From: Agaribacterium haliotis
Lineage (GTDB): Bacteria; Pseudomonadota; Gammaproteobacteria; Pseudomonadales; Cellvibrionaceae
DNA length: 64,000 bases
Direction: 5' to 3'
NCBI RefSeq assembly: GCF_002312815.1
Contig: NZ_NKQJ01000001.1
Coordinates: 184,125 to 248,124 of the forward strand
Part shown: piece after piece, positions 46,573-56,424 of the stretch
Position numbering within the stretch: the first letter of the stretch is position 1
How the letters are laid out: the number at the start of each line of letters is the position of its first letter
Position numbers and translations under genes: made by a program
Notes under the pieces: model-generated
The model's database searches: none
Told to the model about the DNA's origin: nothing
What the model saw: only the letters and a program-made list of their open reading frames with translations

Positions 46573-48477
46573 TTAAGCCTGGCTTAGCTCCAATAGTAGC
46601 TTGTTCATGCGTTTAACATAGGCCGCCGGATCTTTAATCGAGCCACCTTCAGCTAAGGAAGCCTGATCAAAAAGTATGCTGGCAAAATCGGCAAAGCGGT
46701 CTTCGTCGCTTTCCTGATCCATTTTTTGCACCAGAGGGTGCTCAGGATTAATTTCAATGGTCGGCTTTGACTCGGGCACAGCCTGGCCGGCCTGCTCTAA
46801 AATACGGCGCATTTGCGCGCCCATATCGTGCTCACCAACCACCAGGCACGCCGGGGAGTCAGTTAAACGGTGTGTGACGCGCACAGACTCAACATCGTCT
46901 TTCAAGCTTTCCTGCAGGCGTTTTACGAAATCTTCAAATTTCTTTTCAACTTCTTCTTGCGCTTTTTTATCTTCTTCGCTGTCGAGCTCGCCGAGATCGA
47001 GCGCGCCTTTGCCAACGTCCTGGAACTGCTTGCCGTCAAATTCGGTCAGGTGCCCCATCAGCCATTCGTCAATGCGATCGCTGAGCAATAGAACCTCAAT
47101 GCCTTTTTTGCGGAAAATCTCGAGGTGAGGGCTGCTCTTAGCCGTGTTATAGCTGTCGGCAACCACATAATAAATTTTGTCCTGCCCTTCTTGCATGCGC
47201 TCAACGTATTCACCCAGGCTCTGACTTTGCTCGGCCGAGCCTGTGTGAGTTGATGCAAAGCGAAACAGCGCAGCAATTTTTTCTTTATTGCTAAAGTCCT
47301 CAGCCGGGCCTTCTTTTAATACTTCACCAAACTCTTGCCAGAACTCGGCGTAGGCTTCGCCGTCGTTCTTCGCCATTTTGCCAAGCATATCCAGCACACG
47401 CTTAGTCAATGCAGACTTCATCGAATCGACATTTGGATCCTTTTGCAAGATCTCGCGGCTGACGTTCAAGTTCAAATCGTTCGAATCGAGCACACCTTTA
47501 ACAAAGCGCAGGTACAAAGGCAAAAACTGTTCGGCGTCATCCATAATAAATGTGCGCTGAACATAGAGCTTTAAGCCGCGCGCGGCATCGCGATTGTATA
47601 AATCGAACGGCGCTTTCGCTGGAAGATAAAGTAAGGAGGTGTAGTCGAGCTTACCCTCGACCCGGTTGTGACTCCATTTAACCGGGTCACTGAAATCGTG
47701 GCTAATGTGTTTGTAAAATTCTTTGTACTCGTCGTCGCTAATCTCAGAACGCGAGCGCGTCCACAATGCCTTGGCTGTATTGACGACTTCGTCTTCAGGC
47801 TCGCCTTTATCTGCATCCTCACCACTTTGCTCTTTTAGCATAACGACCGGCAAGCTGATGTGGTCACTGTATTTTTTAATGATCGAGCGCAGGCGCCAGC
47901 CATCGGCAAACTCTTGCTGATCATCTTTCAGGTGTAATACCACTGTGGTACCGCGCTCAGCGCGCTCAAGTGTTTCAACGCTGTACTCGGCTTCGCCGTG
48001 GCTCTCCCAGTGCACACCCTCTTCTTTACTCAGACCGGCGCGGCGAGTAAACACTTCAACTTTATCAGCAACAATAAAGGCAGAGTAAAATCCGACACCA
48101 AATTGACCGATTAATTGACTGTCTTTTTTATCGTCGCCGCTCAATTGAGACATAAACGCCGCCGTGCCAGACTTGGCAATCGTGCCTAAGTGACTGATCA
48201 CCTCATCGCGACTCATACCGATGCCGTTGTCGCTGATGCTGACGGTGCCGGCATCCTTGTCAAAATCAATGCGAATCTTCAACTCAGGGTCGTCTTCAAA
48301 CAACTCGGCCTGATTTAGAGCCTCAAAACGCAGTTTGTCTGCGGCATCCGATGCATTGGACACAAGTTCACGAAGAAAAATCTCTTTGTTTGAGTAAAGA
48401 GAATGAATCATCAAGTGAAGCAGCTGCTTGGCTTCAGTTTCAAATCCACGGGTTTCTTTAGTGGCCTCTGCGCACAT
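46573..48477 (-). CDS. htpG: Molecular chaperone HtpG (Hsp90)
   Basis: Bacterial Hsp90, a 634-aa homodimeric ATP-dependent chaperone. The N-terminal GHKL ATPase has [15 protein letters not shown], the ISDNGIGM box and [11 protein letters not shown]; the middle domain has [20 protein letters not shown] with [19 protein letters not shown]; the C-terminal dimerisation part is complete. The ATG at 48477 has a strong AGGAG site; the frame extends to 48531 without support. It is monocistronic by signals: a heat-shock promoter upstream and an intrinsic terminator downstream. Confidence 0.97.
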   Translation of the reverse strand: MCAEATKETRGFETEAKQLLHLMIHSLYSNKEIFLRELVSNASDAADKLRFEALNQAELFEDDPELKIRIDFDKDAGTVSISDNGIGMSRDEVISHLGTIAKSGTAAFMSQLSGDDKKDSQLIGQFGVGFYSAFIVADKVEVFTRRAGLSKEEGVHWESHGEAEYSVETLERAERGTTVVLHLKDDQQEFADGWRLRSIIKKYSDHISLPVVMLKEQSGEDADKGEPEDEVVNTAKALWTRSRSEISDDEYKEFYKHISHDFSDPVKWSHNRVEGKLDYTSLLYLPAKAPFDLYNRDAARGLKLYVQRTFIMDDAEQFLPLYLRFVKGVLDSNDLNLNVSREILQKDPNVDSMKSALTKRVLDMLGKMAKNDGEAYAEFWQEFGEVLKEGPAEDFSNKEKIAALFRFASTHTGSAEQSQSLGEYVERMQEGQDKIYYVVADSYNTAKSSPHLEIFRKKGIEVLLLSDRIDEWLMGHLTEFDGKQFQDVGKGALDLGELDSEEDKKAQEEVEKKFEDFVKRLQESLKDDVESVRVTHRLTDSPACLVVGEHDMGAQMRRILEQAGQAVPESKPTIEINPEHPLVQKMDQESDEDRFADFASILFDQASLAEGGSIKDPAAYVKRMNKLLLELSQA

Positions 48478-48518
48478 GTTGGTCTCCTGAGTGAAGCTAA
48501 TTTGAACTGCAGGCTTAG

Positions 48519-48544
48519 ATGGGGGCCGCAAGTTTTAATTCAAG
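48519..48544 (-). promoter_or_regulatory. Sigma-32 (RpoH) heat-shock promoter of htpG
   Basis: Minus strand CTTGAA (48539-48544), a 14-base spacer, then CCCCAT (48519-48524), a near-perfect fit to the RpoH consensus CTTGAA-N11-16-CCCCAT. Transcription would begin about 30 bases before the htpG ATG. htpG is a classical RpoH target, so sequence and context agree. Confidence 0.88.
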
Positions 48545-48558
48545 GGCCCGGGGAAAAT

Positions 48559-48876
48559 TTATGGTTTGCAGCGATATACCGCAAAAGGCTGGCTGCCCTG
48601 CTCCGGTTCAGCCAGAGATACCAGCGAGTCCCCGTCCATCTTTACCGCTTCATTTTTAGCCAGGGTGAGCAGTTCTTCAGCGACCTTACTGCGCTTGCGC
48701 TCTAAACCAACAACATCGTGCTTGACGGCAACATTTACTTTGCCCAGGCGCTCGCAGTTAGCGACGTGACTGTCTTTAACCAAAGCCACGTTGTCAGCCC
48801 CCTCTTGAGGCTTAACCCAGGTGCAGGCGGTAGTTAAGGTAATTAATGCTAAGCAGGCTGTTCGAAAAACAATCAT
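48559..48876 (-). CDS. DUF4156-type lipoprotein
   Basis: A 105-aa lipoprotein. The signal ends in a lipobox LTTAC with Cys18 as the modified residue. The mature part holds two further Cys (NCERLGKV and the terminal YRCKP), likely a disulfide, in the DUF4156 pattern (VALVKDSHVANCERLG). Function unknown. A TATACT -10-like hexamer lies at 48902-48907, 26 bases upstream of the ATG, so it probably has its own promoter after flhB. The htpG heat-shock promoter begins 15 bases past its stop. Confidence 0.83.
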   Translation of the reverse strand: MIVFRTACLALITLTTACTWVKPQEGADNVALVKDSHVANCERLGKVNVAVKHDVVGLERKRSKVAEELLTLAKNEAVKMDGDSLVSLAEPEQGSQPFAVYRCKP

Positions 48877-49026
48877 AGTTCGACCTCAATTAAAAACGCC
48901 GAGTATACACGGCGCACGTGGCACTTTTTTAGCTGCGATTTAAAATTTGTCGCACATCGCCCGCGCTTCGCGCTTTAAGGCTCAAAGCCTACACATGACA
49001 GTTGCCAGCAAATAGGCCCAACACCA

Positions 49027-50157
49027 TCAATAGCGCATATCCGCCGGTAGATCGGGCACTTGAGGGTAGGAAGGCTTGTCACCGCGGCCGCGGCGAAACT
49101 CGCGCAATTGAAAGACATAGGCAAGCACCTGAGCCACGGCAACATAAAGCCCCGCCGGCACCTCTTGCTCAAGTTCAGTGGTATGAAAAATGGCCCGCGC
49201 CAAAGATGGGCTTTCAACCTGCTCGATCTTGTGCTCTTTCGCCATACTGCGAATCGTTAGCGCAATCTGATCAACACCTTTAGCAACGAGCACCGGCGCA
49301 CTCATTGACTCGGGCTTGTATTTTAAGGCAACGGCAAAATGTGTTGGGTTTGTGATCACCACATCGGCCTCGGGCACCGCAGACATCATGCGGTTTTGCG
49401 CCATTTGCATTTGCATCTGCCTGATTTTGCTTTTTACTTCGGGTTTACCTTCCGAGTCTTTTAATTCATCTTTGATATCCTGGCGAGACATGCGTAGCTT
49501 TTTCTTGTGCTCCCACAGTTGAAACGGCACATCAATCATCGCAATGACGATGGTCGAAGAAGCCAGGGCGATGCCGGCCCAGAGGCACAAGTCGAGCGCG
49601 TGTTGCACCGCCTCGTTTAAGGTTTCGCGTGCAAGCCCCATTAATTCGGCTTTGGTCAGGTACAGCAACAAAAACGCTACGGCAATCACCAAGCTCACTT
49701 TGGCAATACCTTTGACCAGCTCTACTAATGAGCGCACACTAAACATGCGCTTAATACCGGCAATCGGGTCCATGCGGTTAAATTTAGGCAACAGCGATTT
49801 ACCGCTAAACAAAATGCCACCGAGCGCCGTCGGACCGACAATCGCGGCAAACACAACCACGGAGAAAAACGGCAGGCTCGCCCAGAAAAAATCATCAAAA
49901 GCCAGGCCTAAGTGACTAAACATCGTATTTTGATCAAATAAGCGATCGCGAGTAAGAGAAAAATTATGCACCAGTATGCGCATCAAACTCTGCGCCATCG
50001 CCGAACCAAAAATCATTAACCCCAGGGCACTGGCGATCAACACCGCAAACGTTGTCAAATCTTTAGAGCGCGGAATCTGCCCTTCATCTCGAGCTTTTTG
50101 CTGGCGTTTTGGCGTCGGCTCTTCTGTTTTTTCCTGAGCGCTGTCTTCCTCAGCCAT
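49027..50157 (-). CDS. flhB: Flagellar export switch protein FlhB
   Basis: Inner-membrane gate component of the flagellar type III export apparatus that switches substrate from rod/hook to filament type. The 376-aa protein has four membrane helices and the cytosolic domain with the autocleavage motif NPTH at residues 270-273. The N-terminal EKTEEPTPKRQQKARDEGQ is diagnostic. The ATG at 50157 overlaps the fliR stop (TGATG). It ends the operon in this window; flhA, usually next, is absent here. Confidence 0.96.
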   Translation of the reverse strand: MAEEDSAQEKTEEPTPKRQQKARDEGQIPRSKDLTTFAVLIASALGLMIFGSAMAQSLMRILVHNFSLTRDRLFDQNTMFSHLGLAFDDFFWASLPFFSVVVFAAIVGPTALGGILFSGKSLLPKFNRMDPIAGIKRMFSVRSLVELVKGIAKVSLVIAVAFLLLYLTKAELMGLARETLNEAVQHALDLCLWAGIALASSTIVIAMIDVPFQLWEHKKKLRMSRQDIKDELKDSEGKPEVKSKIRQMQMQMAQNRMMSAVPEADVVITNPTHFAVALKYKPESMSAPVLVAKGVDQIALTIRSMAKEHKIEQVESPSLARAIFHTTELEQEVPAGLYVAVAQVLAYVFQLREFRRGRGDKPSYPQVPDLPADMRY

Positions 50158-50930
50158 CAAGGTGCCTCAATCAGTTCGTGCACGTAAGCAAAACCACCAT
50201 TGAGGCTCAGCTCAAAGCTCTCGATAAATACGCCCAAGCCGACATAAATGAGCCCCAAACCGCAGATAAGCGTAAATGGAAAACCAATAGCAAAGATATT
50301 TAATTGCGGCGCTGCGCGACTCATCACACCAAAAGCGATATTAATAAATAACAAACTGGTCATGACCGGCAGTGCAAACACCAGCGCAGAGGCAAACATC
50401 CAGCTGCCGAGTTCAACCATCATATATAACTTGGCCGGGGCAAATGAAGACTGACCAACAGGCAGGGTGTGAAAGCTTTGCATAAGCAAAGAAATAAGAT
50501 AGAGGTGGCCGTTAACCGACACAAACATCAATGTGGTAAGGATCAAGAAAAACTGACTCAATACTGTGGTCTGCACACCATTGGTCGGATCGTTCATCAT
50601 CGCAAAACCCAGGCCCATTTTCATCGCCATAAACTGCCCGGCTAAAACAAATACGTGAAAAACGACTTGAAAACAAAAGCCCATCAAAGTGCCTATCGCT
50701 ATCTCGCGAAGTGCGACAGGTAAAATATTAACCGACAACAGAGGCAGCGGTTCAAAACTCGGCATTAACGGCAGCGCAAGTATGCTCAGTAAACTCGCAA
50801 GCGCCAGGCGAACGCGTGGAGATACGAGCTTAGAACCGATAACTGGCACCACCATAAACATCGACGCAATACGCACAAACGGCAGAAAGTACTGCTGAAC
50901 AAATAAGGCAATCTCTTGATCGCTGATCAT
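50157..50930 (-). CDS. fliR: Flagellar export protein FliR
   Basis: Membrane component of the FliP-FliQ-FliR export gate. A 257-aa protein with about six hydrophobic segments; GLGFAMMNDPTNGVQTTV and the N-terminal FVRIASMFMVVPVIGSK region match the family. The start overlaps the fliQ stop by four bases (ATGA) and its stop overlaps the flhB start, ensuring balanced synthesis. Confidence 0.95.
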   Translation of the reverse strand: MISDQEIALFVQQYFLPFVRIASMFMVVPVIGSKLVSPRVRLALASLLSILALPLMPSFEPLPLLSVNILPVALREIAIGTLMGFCFQVVFHVFVLAGQFMAMKMGLGFAMMNDPTNGVQTTVLSQFFLILTTLMFVSVNGHLYLISLLMQSFHTLPVGQSSFAPAKLYMMVELGSWMFASALVFALPVMTSLLFINIAFGVMSRAAPQLNIFAIGFPFTLICGLGLIYVGLGVFIESFELSLNGGFAYVHELIEAP

Positions 50931-51202
50931 CGCAGGGTAATAAGCTCTGGAATTTGTAAAGCTAGTTGCTGAAACAAATCAATAAACTGCTGAGTCAACC
51001 AGGGCCCCATCACCATGATGGTAAGCAAGGTGACGATCAAACGCGGAAGAAAACTTAGAGTTTGCTCATTTATCTGCGTCGCAGCCTGAAAAATACTAAC
51101 CGTCAAGCCAACCAATAAGCTAGGCCCCACAATAATTAACACCATCAACACCACCAGGTAAAATGCTTCACCAAATAATTGCAGGGCTATCTCTGGGCTC
51201 AT
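50927..51202 (-). CDS. fliQ: Flagellar export protein FliQ
   Basis: A 91-aa two-helix membrane protein of the export gate. The N-terminal SPEIALQLFGEAFYLVVLMV and VSIFQAATQINEQTLSFLPR are typical. It follows fliP by 14 bases and overlaps fliR by four. Confidence 0.96.
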   Translation of the reverse strand: MSPEIALQLFGEAFYLVVLMVLIIVGPSLLVGLTVSIFQAATQINEQTLSFLPRLIVTLLTIMVMGPWLTQQFIDLFQQLALQIPELITLR

Positions 51203-51216
51203 AACAATACTCTAAG

Positions 51217-52050
51217 TTAAATACCGAAGCTCGCCGCCAGCGTGCCGACTATCAGCCCCCAGCCATCGACTAAAACAAACAGCATAATCTTAAACGGCAG
51301 TGAAATAATTAACGGCGACAACATCATCATACCCATCGCCATTAGCACACTGGCGACAACAATATCGATGACTAAAAATGGGATAAAAATAATAAAACCG
51401 ATCTGAAAGGCCGTTTTTAGCTCCGATGTTACAAAGGCCGGCATCAGTATCGAAAAAGGTATGTCCTCGGCCTTGGCAACGGGGTCGTGAGCACTGATAC
51501 GAAAAAACAGATCGATATCATCTTCACGGGTGTTGGCTAGCATAAATGCTTTCATTGGCAGCTTCGCCCTGTTTAACGCCTCGATCGACGTGATTTTCTC
51601 AGCCATATATGGCTGTAACGCCTGTTGATTCACCTCTTCGATAACCGGCGTCATAATAAAAAATGTTAAAAACAAAGACAGCCCAATAAGAATCTGATTG
51701 GATGGGCTCTGCTGCAAACCGAGTGCCTGCCTTAAGATAGAAAACACAATAATTATGCGGGTAAACGACGTCATCATCATGAGTATTGCTGGCAGAAAGG
51801 TCAGCATGGTCATGAGTATGAGTATCTGCAAGGTCACGCTGTAATCTTCGCTGCCATCAGCTTTTTTTGTAACCGTTAGTGCTGGCAGCGCCGGCAAGGC
51901 CTTGACACTATTTCCCTGCAACAAATTTTCGGCCTTGTTGATAGCCGGGCTGGCGCTTTGTGGCTGGTTTTGATCTTGAGCGTGAAGCGACGAACTTAAA
52001 GAACTAACAAGCAGGCAAAAGAACAGGATCAGCGAAGATTTAGTCAACAC
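51217..52050 (-). CDS. fliP: Flagellar export protein FliP
   Basis: Core of the export gate. A 277-aa precursor with a cleavable signal ([16 protein letters not shown]), a Gln/Ala-rich segment, and four membrane helices with [37 protein letters not shown] and the C-terminal [14 protein letters not shown] take a GTG at 52050 as start, overlapping the fliO end by 11 bases. The frame extends to 52236 inside fliO in another reading, and that extension is not family-like. Confidence 0.93.
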   Translation of the reverse strand: MLTKSSLILFFCLLVSSLSSSLHAQDQNQPQSASPAINKAENLLQGNSVKALPALPALTVTKKADGSEDYSVTLQILILMTMLTFLPAILMMMTSFTRIIIVFSILRQALGLQQSPSNQILIGLSLFLTFFIMTPVIEEVNQQALQPYMAEKITSIEALNRAKLPMKAFMLANTREDDIDLFFRISAHDPVAKAEDIPFSILMPAFVTSELKTAFQIGFIIFIPFLVIDIVVASVLMAMGMMMLSPLIISLPFKIMLFVLVDGWGLIVGTLAASFGI

Positions 52051-52525
52051 GGCTGCTGCTTCCTTTATCTGCCTTGTCGGTATTTTTCTGAAGCAGACCC
52101 TGTAAGAATGACGAAAAATCTGGTTTTTGGCTAAGCGCCTGCACGGAATCTGTTGCTGTTTTTTTCTCGTCAGCCTGCGAATGCTCAGAAGAGTGCTCAA
52201 ACGCATGTAAAAGCGCAACAGAGCCATCGGCGACACCGACTAAAAAGCTTTGACCACGGGCCGTAAGCAATACCACCTTTTCTTTTCGGCCCAAAGCTAG
52301 TGAGGCCTGCACGCTCAACTGGCGATTATTTGTTAAAGCAGAAATCGGCAAGCGCCGCCCCAACCATGCAAGCACCAGGATAAGAACAACTATAAACGCA
52401 AGCGCGGCGCCGACCTGGATCAACATTGCCGCGTAAGAGCCCGCACCCTCGGCAAGTGTATTTACCGAACCCAGTTGCTCCGCTGCAGCCGAATATTTAG
52501 TATCGTTAGCTAAGTCAGCACGCAT
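52040..52525 (-). CDS. fliO: Flagellar biosynthesis protein FliO
   Basis: Assembly factor that stabilises FliP during gate formation. A 161-aa single-span protein: short periplasmic N terminus, one helix ([21 protein letters not shown], about residues 38-58), then the FliO domain with [20 protein letters not shown]. The C-terminal tail is Ser/Lys-rich and variable. It sits between fliN (8-base gap) and fliP (11-base overlap). Confidence 0.92.
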   Translation of the reverse strand: MRADLANDTKYSAAAEQLGSVNTLAEGAGSYAAMLIQVGAALAFIVVLILVLAWLGRRLPISALTNNRQLSVQASLALGRKEKVVLLTARGQSFLVGVADGSVALLHAFEHSSEHSQADEKKTATDSVQALSQKPDFSSFLQGLLQKNTDKADKGSSSRVD

Positions 52526-52533
52526 ATATTTAC

Positions 52534-52959
52534 CTAACGAAGACGCTTGATACGCTCAGATGGGCTGATAACATCGGTCATGCGAATACCAAACTTTTCG
52601 TTGACCACAACAACCTCACCGTGAGCAATTAAGGTTCCATTCACCAGTACATCAAGTGGCTCACCCGCCAAGCGATCGAGCTCAATCACTGAGCCCTGAT
52701 TCAACTGTAATAAATTGCGAATGGTAATATTGGTGCGACCAACCTCCATTGAAATCGATACAGGAATATCGAGAATCACTTCTAGGTCGGGCTGCCCCTC
52801 TCCACTGGGTGCTTCTACGTTGTCAAAATCGTCGAGCTCCACCGCTTGAGCGGGCTCGGCCGCGTCTTGCTCGGCATCGATAATTTCCTGCTCTTCCATC
52901 GCCGCGGCCCATTCATCGGCCATGCTGTCCTGATCGACATTGTCGTCTTCATCACTCAT
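52534..52959 (-). CDS. fliN: Flagellar motor switch protein FliN
   Basis: C-ring subunit, 141 aa. After an acidic N-terminal tail (about 55 residues), the SpoA domain has LDIPVSISMEVGRTNITIRN and the typical end VNEKFGIRMTDVISPSERI. It forms the rotor base with FliM and helps dock the export ATPase complex. It overlaps the fliM stop by eight bases. Confidence 0.96.
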   Translation of the reverse strand: MSDEDDNVDQDSMADEWAAAMEEQEIIDAEQDAAEPAQAVELDDFDNVEAPSGEGQPDLEVILDIPVSISMEVGRTNITIRNLLQLNQGSVIELDRLAGEPLDVLVNGTLIAHGEVVVVNEKFGIRMTDVISPSERIKRLR

Positions 52960-53956
52960 TTACTTCTCCCAGAGGGTTGGATTCAGCGCTGCTAGAGGGC
53001 CGATCAAAAGGTTCAAGAATACGCAGTGCCAAGTTGTCATTACTTTGACCAAACTCAGCTTTAAATAGTGGTACACCGTTTGCTGTCACGACGTGAAAAT
53101 CCGGCATCGTAATTGGAATAATGTCGCCATCCCGAAGGTCGACGATATCTCGCAATGAGATCTTTTTTTCAACCACATCACACTCAATTGCGACTTCGGC
53201 CTCCATTACATCTTCTTTAAGCGCTTTAACCCAACGCTCATCGCGCTCATCGGTATCACTTTGCAGGCCGGCATCAAGCACCTCGCGAATCGGTTCAACC
53301 ATTGAGTACGGCATGGTGATATGAAGCTCTCCGCCACCGCCATCGAGCTCCACATGAAAGGTCGACACCACGACCACCTCACTGGGGCTAACAATATTAG
53401 CCATTGATGGGTTTACTTCGGAATTAATGTATTCAAACTCAATTTCCAGCACCGCCTTCCACGCTTCGCGCAAGTCGATAAACACTTGCTCAAGCACCAT
53501 TTGCACCACACGAAGCTCCGTCGGAGTAAATTCACGCCCCTCAATTTTGGCATGGCGACCGTCTCCGCCAAAAAAATTATCAACTAACTTAAAAACCAGT
53601 TTTGCATCGAGAATAACTAACGCCGTGCCGCGCAGCGGGCGAAACTTGACCATATTTAAACTGGTTGGCACATAGAGGGTGTGAACGTATTCGCCAAATT
53701 TTTGAATCTGTATGCCGCCAACACTGACATCGGCTGTGCGGCGCAATAAATTAAACATTGAAATACGGGTGTAGCGGGCAAAGCGCTCGTTGATCATCTC
53801 CAGCGTTGGCATGCGCCCGCGAACAATGCGGTCTTGACTGGTCAGGTCGTAGGCAACAACACCACCTGGGTCCAACTCGCCTTCGGTTTCTATATCTCCG
53901 TCATCGACGCCGTGAAGCAGCGCATCGATTTCGTCTTGGCTTAATAAGTCCTGCAC
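52952..53956 (-). CDS. fliM: Flagellar motor switch protein FliM
   Basis: C-ring subunit that binds phospho-CheY. The 334-aa protein begins with the CheY-binding peptide LLSQDEIDALLHGV, then the CheC-like middle domain (FFGGDGRHA, MVLEQVFIDLREAW) and a C-terminal SpoA domain interacting with FliN. It starts 11 bases after fliL and overlaps fliN by eight. Confidence 0.96.
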   Translation of the reverse strand: MQDLLSQDEIDALLHGVDDGDIETEGELDPGGVVAYDLTSQDRIVRGRMPTLEMINERFARYTRISMFNLLRRTADVSVGGIQIQKFGEYVHTLYVPTSLNMVKFRPLRGTALVILDAKLVFKLVDNFFGGDGRHAKIEGREFTPTELRVVQMVLEQVFIDLREAWKAVLEIEFEYINSEVNPSMANIVSPSEVVVVSTFHVELDGGGGELHITMPYSMVEPIREVLDAGLQSDTDERDERWVKALKEDVMEAEVAIECDVVEKKISLRDIVDLRDGDIIPITMPDFHVVTANGVPLFKAEFGQSNDNLALRILEPFDRPSSSAESNPLGEVNE

Positions 53957-53967
53957 AAGTCTTTACC

Positions 53968-54498
53968 CTACTGCATAACAAAATTAGTAAAGAGCACTTG
54001 CTCAATACCGGGTTTGCCAATTTCTTTTTCAAAGGCCGTTTGCAATTCTTTTAAAAGCTGCAAACGCAAAAACTCCTTGCCTTCAGCTGTTTGCACTTCT
54101 TCAAAAATCTGCCCGCCGGCCACCAAGGTAACAATGTGATCAACGGTGGCGCGGTGTAGTTCGAGCGCGGCAATGACATCGTCTTCCCGCGTCATCACCG
54201 TTAAATCCAGGCGCAAGTAACGCCGCCGCCCGCGAGCTTCGATATTGAGTATGTATTCGGGTTTTAAAGCGTAATAAATGGCAGGTTTGGGAGGGGCTTC
54301 AACGGGTTCTTGCTCGAGCTGCTCACCTTCTTCTGGCACGGCTTCGGGTTGCAACATCGACAGAACAGCAACGGTACCGCCCACAGACACACCGATAAGC
54401 ACAAGGCCTACAAGCAGCAACAATAAAAGTTTTTTCTTGCCACCGGATGCGGGCGCATCGGTGTTGTCGTCGTTTTGTTCTTGTTCTTCATCTGCCAT
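53968..54498 (-). CDS. fliL: Flagellar basal-body protein FliL
   Basis: Single-span inner-membrane protein that surrounds the stator near the MS ring. A 176-aa protein: Lys-rich cytosolic tail (GGKKKLLLLLLVGLVLIGVS, helix about residues 23-45), acidic linker, and a periplasmic stomatin-like domain with YYALKPEYILNIEARGRRRY and a C-terminal LFTNFVMQ typical of the family. Confidence 0.94.
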   Translation of the reverse strand: MADEEQEQNDDNTDAPASGGKKKLLLLLLVGLVLIGVSVGGTVAVLSMLQPEAVPEEGEQLEQEPVEAPPKPAIYYALKPEYILNIEARGRRRYLRLDLTVMTREDDVIAALELHRATVDHIVTLVAGGQIFEEVQTAEGKEFLRLQLLKELQTAFEKEIGKPGIEQVLFTNFVMQ

Positions 54499-54573
54499 GT
54501 CAAAGTTCCGTCGTAAAAACGAGGCTCAAGAGCATGGCAGCAAGACTTATGCCACGAATTTTTGGATTAGCAA

Positions 54574-55836
54574 CTACACAAAATCGTCGACACCGAGCTT
54601 TAATTGCATCGATACTGACTGAGCCTGATCTTCATCGTCAGTAGCATCGACTAATTGATCTGCCGCCTGCTCCGCCCCCTGCTCTGAGTCTAGATCATCG
54701 CGCTGCTGACGCTGATCTTTGACATCGACATCAACAAGATCAAACCCTTCTGCGGCAAATATTTCTCTAAGCCTGGCCTGGCCCTGTTCAAGCTGTTCAC
54801 GCACAGCAGAAGATTGCGCACTAAAACTTACAGCGGCTTGATCGTGCTGAAGCTGAACTCTTACCTGCAGAGGGCCGAGCTCGGGTGGATCGAGCTGAAT
54901 TTCAGCAAAATTTAAATTCTTAGCCGCCAACTGTACAACCTGTTGACCAAGGGCCTCATTCCACCGAGGTGCAGAAAAACTTAGGTTCAGGCTCGATTTT
55001 GCCGCGCCCGAGCCCATCGAGTGTAGCTGGTTCAAACGGTTTTCCATCACTGCAGCATCGCCAGCGACAGCTTTCTCTTGTAACAACTCAGCACCGGCAG
55101 CTGGGCGATCACTTAAACTTATGGCCTGCTCCAGCTTGCCCACACCGGACATCGCCTGCTGAGCAAGCGTAACGCGAACCGACTGCGAACCAGGTGCCAC
55201 AGCGCTGAGCTCGCTTGCGACCGCAACAGACGCTGGCGCAGAGGACGCCTTAAGTGCTGTAAACTCGTTTGCCTGCTTGGCTGCGCTGTTATTATTCAAA
55301 AGCCCTGCAGGAAACAGCGTAAACTCAGAAACCGCGGCCGCGGCGGCTGGGCTCGCCCCCCCAGCAAGGCCATGCTGATTAACACTGAAGCCTGCGATAG
55401 AGCCGCCTGTAAGATCTGAACGAAGCTCGGCGCCGACAAACGCAGCCGCATTAATCTTTGAGGTACTTGCAGTAAGTGCAAACGGCTGCGCCAACTCATC
55501 TGCGGCTGCTGCGCTGACTGCGCCCTCCGCATGCGTCATTGCCGCGGCAAGCAAAGGCACGGTGACTTGAGCGCCAACAGCGCGATCACCAGTATCTGGC
55601 GATGAGGCCGGCAGCGTATTAGATAGCTCAGCGTGCTCAAGACTCTGCTGCTCAAGGCTTCTTTCGTCGACAACAAAGGCCAAAGCGGCAGCAAATGTCT
55701 GCTTGTCATCCATCCCCCCTTCATTACCGCTAGTAACTGAAGCGGCAGCATCAACAAAACTGTGCTGGGCGTCCACTTGAGTCGACTCCGCCTGGGATAC
55801 ATCGGGCGTTGCGCTAACCGTTGGCAAAAGCTGCAT
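54574..55836 (-). CDS. fliK: Flagellar hook-length control protein FliK
   Basis: Secreted ruler that sets hook length and triggers FlhB switching. Of 420 aa, the first 280 are Ala/Ser/Thr-rich, low in aromatic residues and poorly conserved, as expected for the ruler part. The C-terminal Flg_hook domain (about 290-390) contains ALGQQVVQLAAKNLNFAEIQ and LDPPELGPLQVRVQL, the family signature. It is followed by fliL after 75 bases and preceded by hptB after 238 bases. Confidence 0.92.
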   Translation of the reverse strand: MQLLPTVSATPDVSQAESTQVDAQHSFVDAAASVTSGNEGGMDDKQTFAAALAFVVDERSLEQQSLEHAELSNTLPASSPDTGDRAVGAQVTVPLLAAAMTHAEGAVSAAAADELAQPFALTASTSKINAAAFVGAELRSDLTGGSIAGFSVNQHGLAGGASPAAAAAVSEFTLFPAGLLNNNSAAKQANEFTALKASSAPASVAVASELSAVAPGSQSVRVTLAQQAMSGVGKLEQAISLSDRPAAGAELLQEKAVAGDAAVMENRLNQLHSMGSGAAKSSLNLSFSAPRWNEALGQQVVQLAAKNLNFAEIQLDPPELGPLQVRVQLQHDQAAVSFSAQSSAVREQLEQGQARLREIFAAEGFDLVDVDVKDQRQQRDDLDSEQGAEQAADQLVDATDDEDQAQSVSMQLKLGVDDFV

Positions 55837-56074
55837 ACTTATCTTACCTCTAAGCGTGGTTTCATTGAGTCAGTCATTGAGCACTTAATAACAACAAATA
55901 CCTGAACAACTGCAAAGACCCAGAACTGCCAATGGCATAAGCCCAAACTAGATCTGAGGGTGTCACAAAAGAGAGGCTGCAGACTCTATGCCAATATCAA
56001 ATCCAGGCCTAAGTGCAGTGAAAGAAAAAACGCAAGGCTACGACAGCACAGGTAGCGAAGAAGAGAGTACTAAA

Positions 56075-56422
56075 TTAGGGAGTATTTACCCGGCGCAATT
56101 GCTCACAAACATCGGCAAACATTTGCAGGGCAGAGGCAAGGTTTGGCGCAAGATTGCTTGCATCCTCTTTTTGCGCAGCATTTTCAATATCCGCGCAAAT
56201 ATCAGCCAAGGCGTTGGCGCCAATATTGCGACAGCTGCCTTTAAGACCGTGAGCTTCTGCACGCACGATATGAAATTCAGGCCCTGTTACCGCCAAACTT
56301 AAGCGCTCAAGGCGTTTGCCTCCATCGTCGATAAAAGCCGTCACCAGGGTTTCGAACTTTTCCCCCAATAAATCTTTGAGCTGATGCAACATGGCCTGAT
56401 CGAGGAGCATTTGTTCTGACAT
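56075..56422 (-). CDS. hptB: Histidine phosphotransfer protein, HptB-like
   Basis: A 115-aa Hpt domain. The phosphorylatable His58 lies in RAEAHGLKGSCRNIGA, the HxxKG-S motif. In P. aeruginosa HptB takes phosphate from several hybrid kinases and passes it to HsbR. The ATG at 56422 is chosen (an AGGA lies about ten bases upstream), two bases after the HsbR-like gene stop; the frame opens at 56446. Linkage to the HsbR and HsbA genes supports the name. Confidence 0.88.
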   Translation of the reverse strand: MSEQMLLDQAMLHQLKDLLGEKFETLVTAFIDDGGKRLERLSLAVTGPEFHIVRAEAHGLKGSCRNIGANALADICADIENAAQKEDASNLAPNLASALQMFADVCEQLRRVNTP

Positions 56423-56424
56423 GA

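Noticed and set aside
48955..48990. Two short adjacent hairpins (AGGCT/AGCCT and GCGCG/CGCGC) after flhB, considered as a REP element or terminator
   Set aside because: Stems are only five bases, there is no T-run, and I did not see the unit repeated elsewhere in the window.
55966..55984. Imperfect palindrome AGAGGCTGCAGACTCT between hptB and fliK, considered as a terminator
   Set aside because: The arms mismatch near the ends, there is no loop, and only four T follow on the minus strand, so I cannot support a terminator.
55837..56074. Possible sigma-54 promoter for fliK (TGGCAG and TTTGCAG segments)
   Set aside because: The GG and GC elements are 15 bases apart instead of the required 10, so it does not meet the -24/-12 rule.
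55988..56302. A 104-codon plus-strand frame over the hptB/fliK junction
   Set aside because: Most of it is antisense to the Hpt domain; composition is unlike a bacterial protein and there is no ribosome site.
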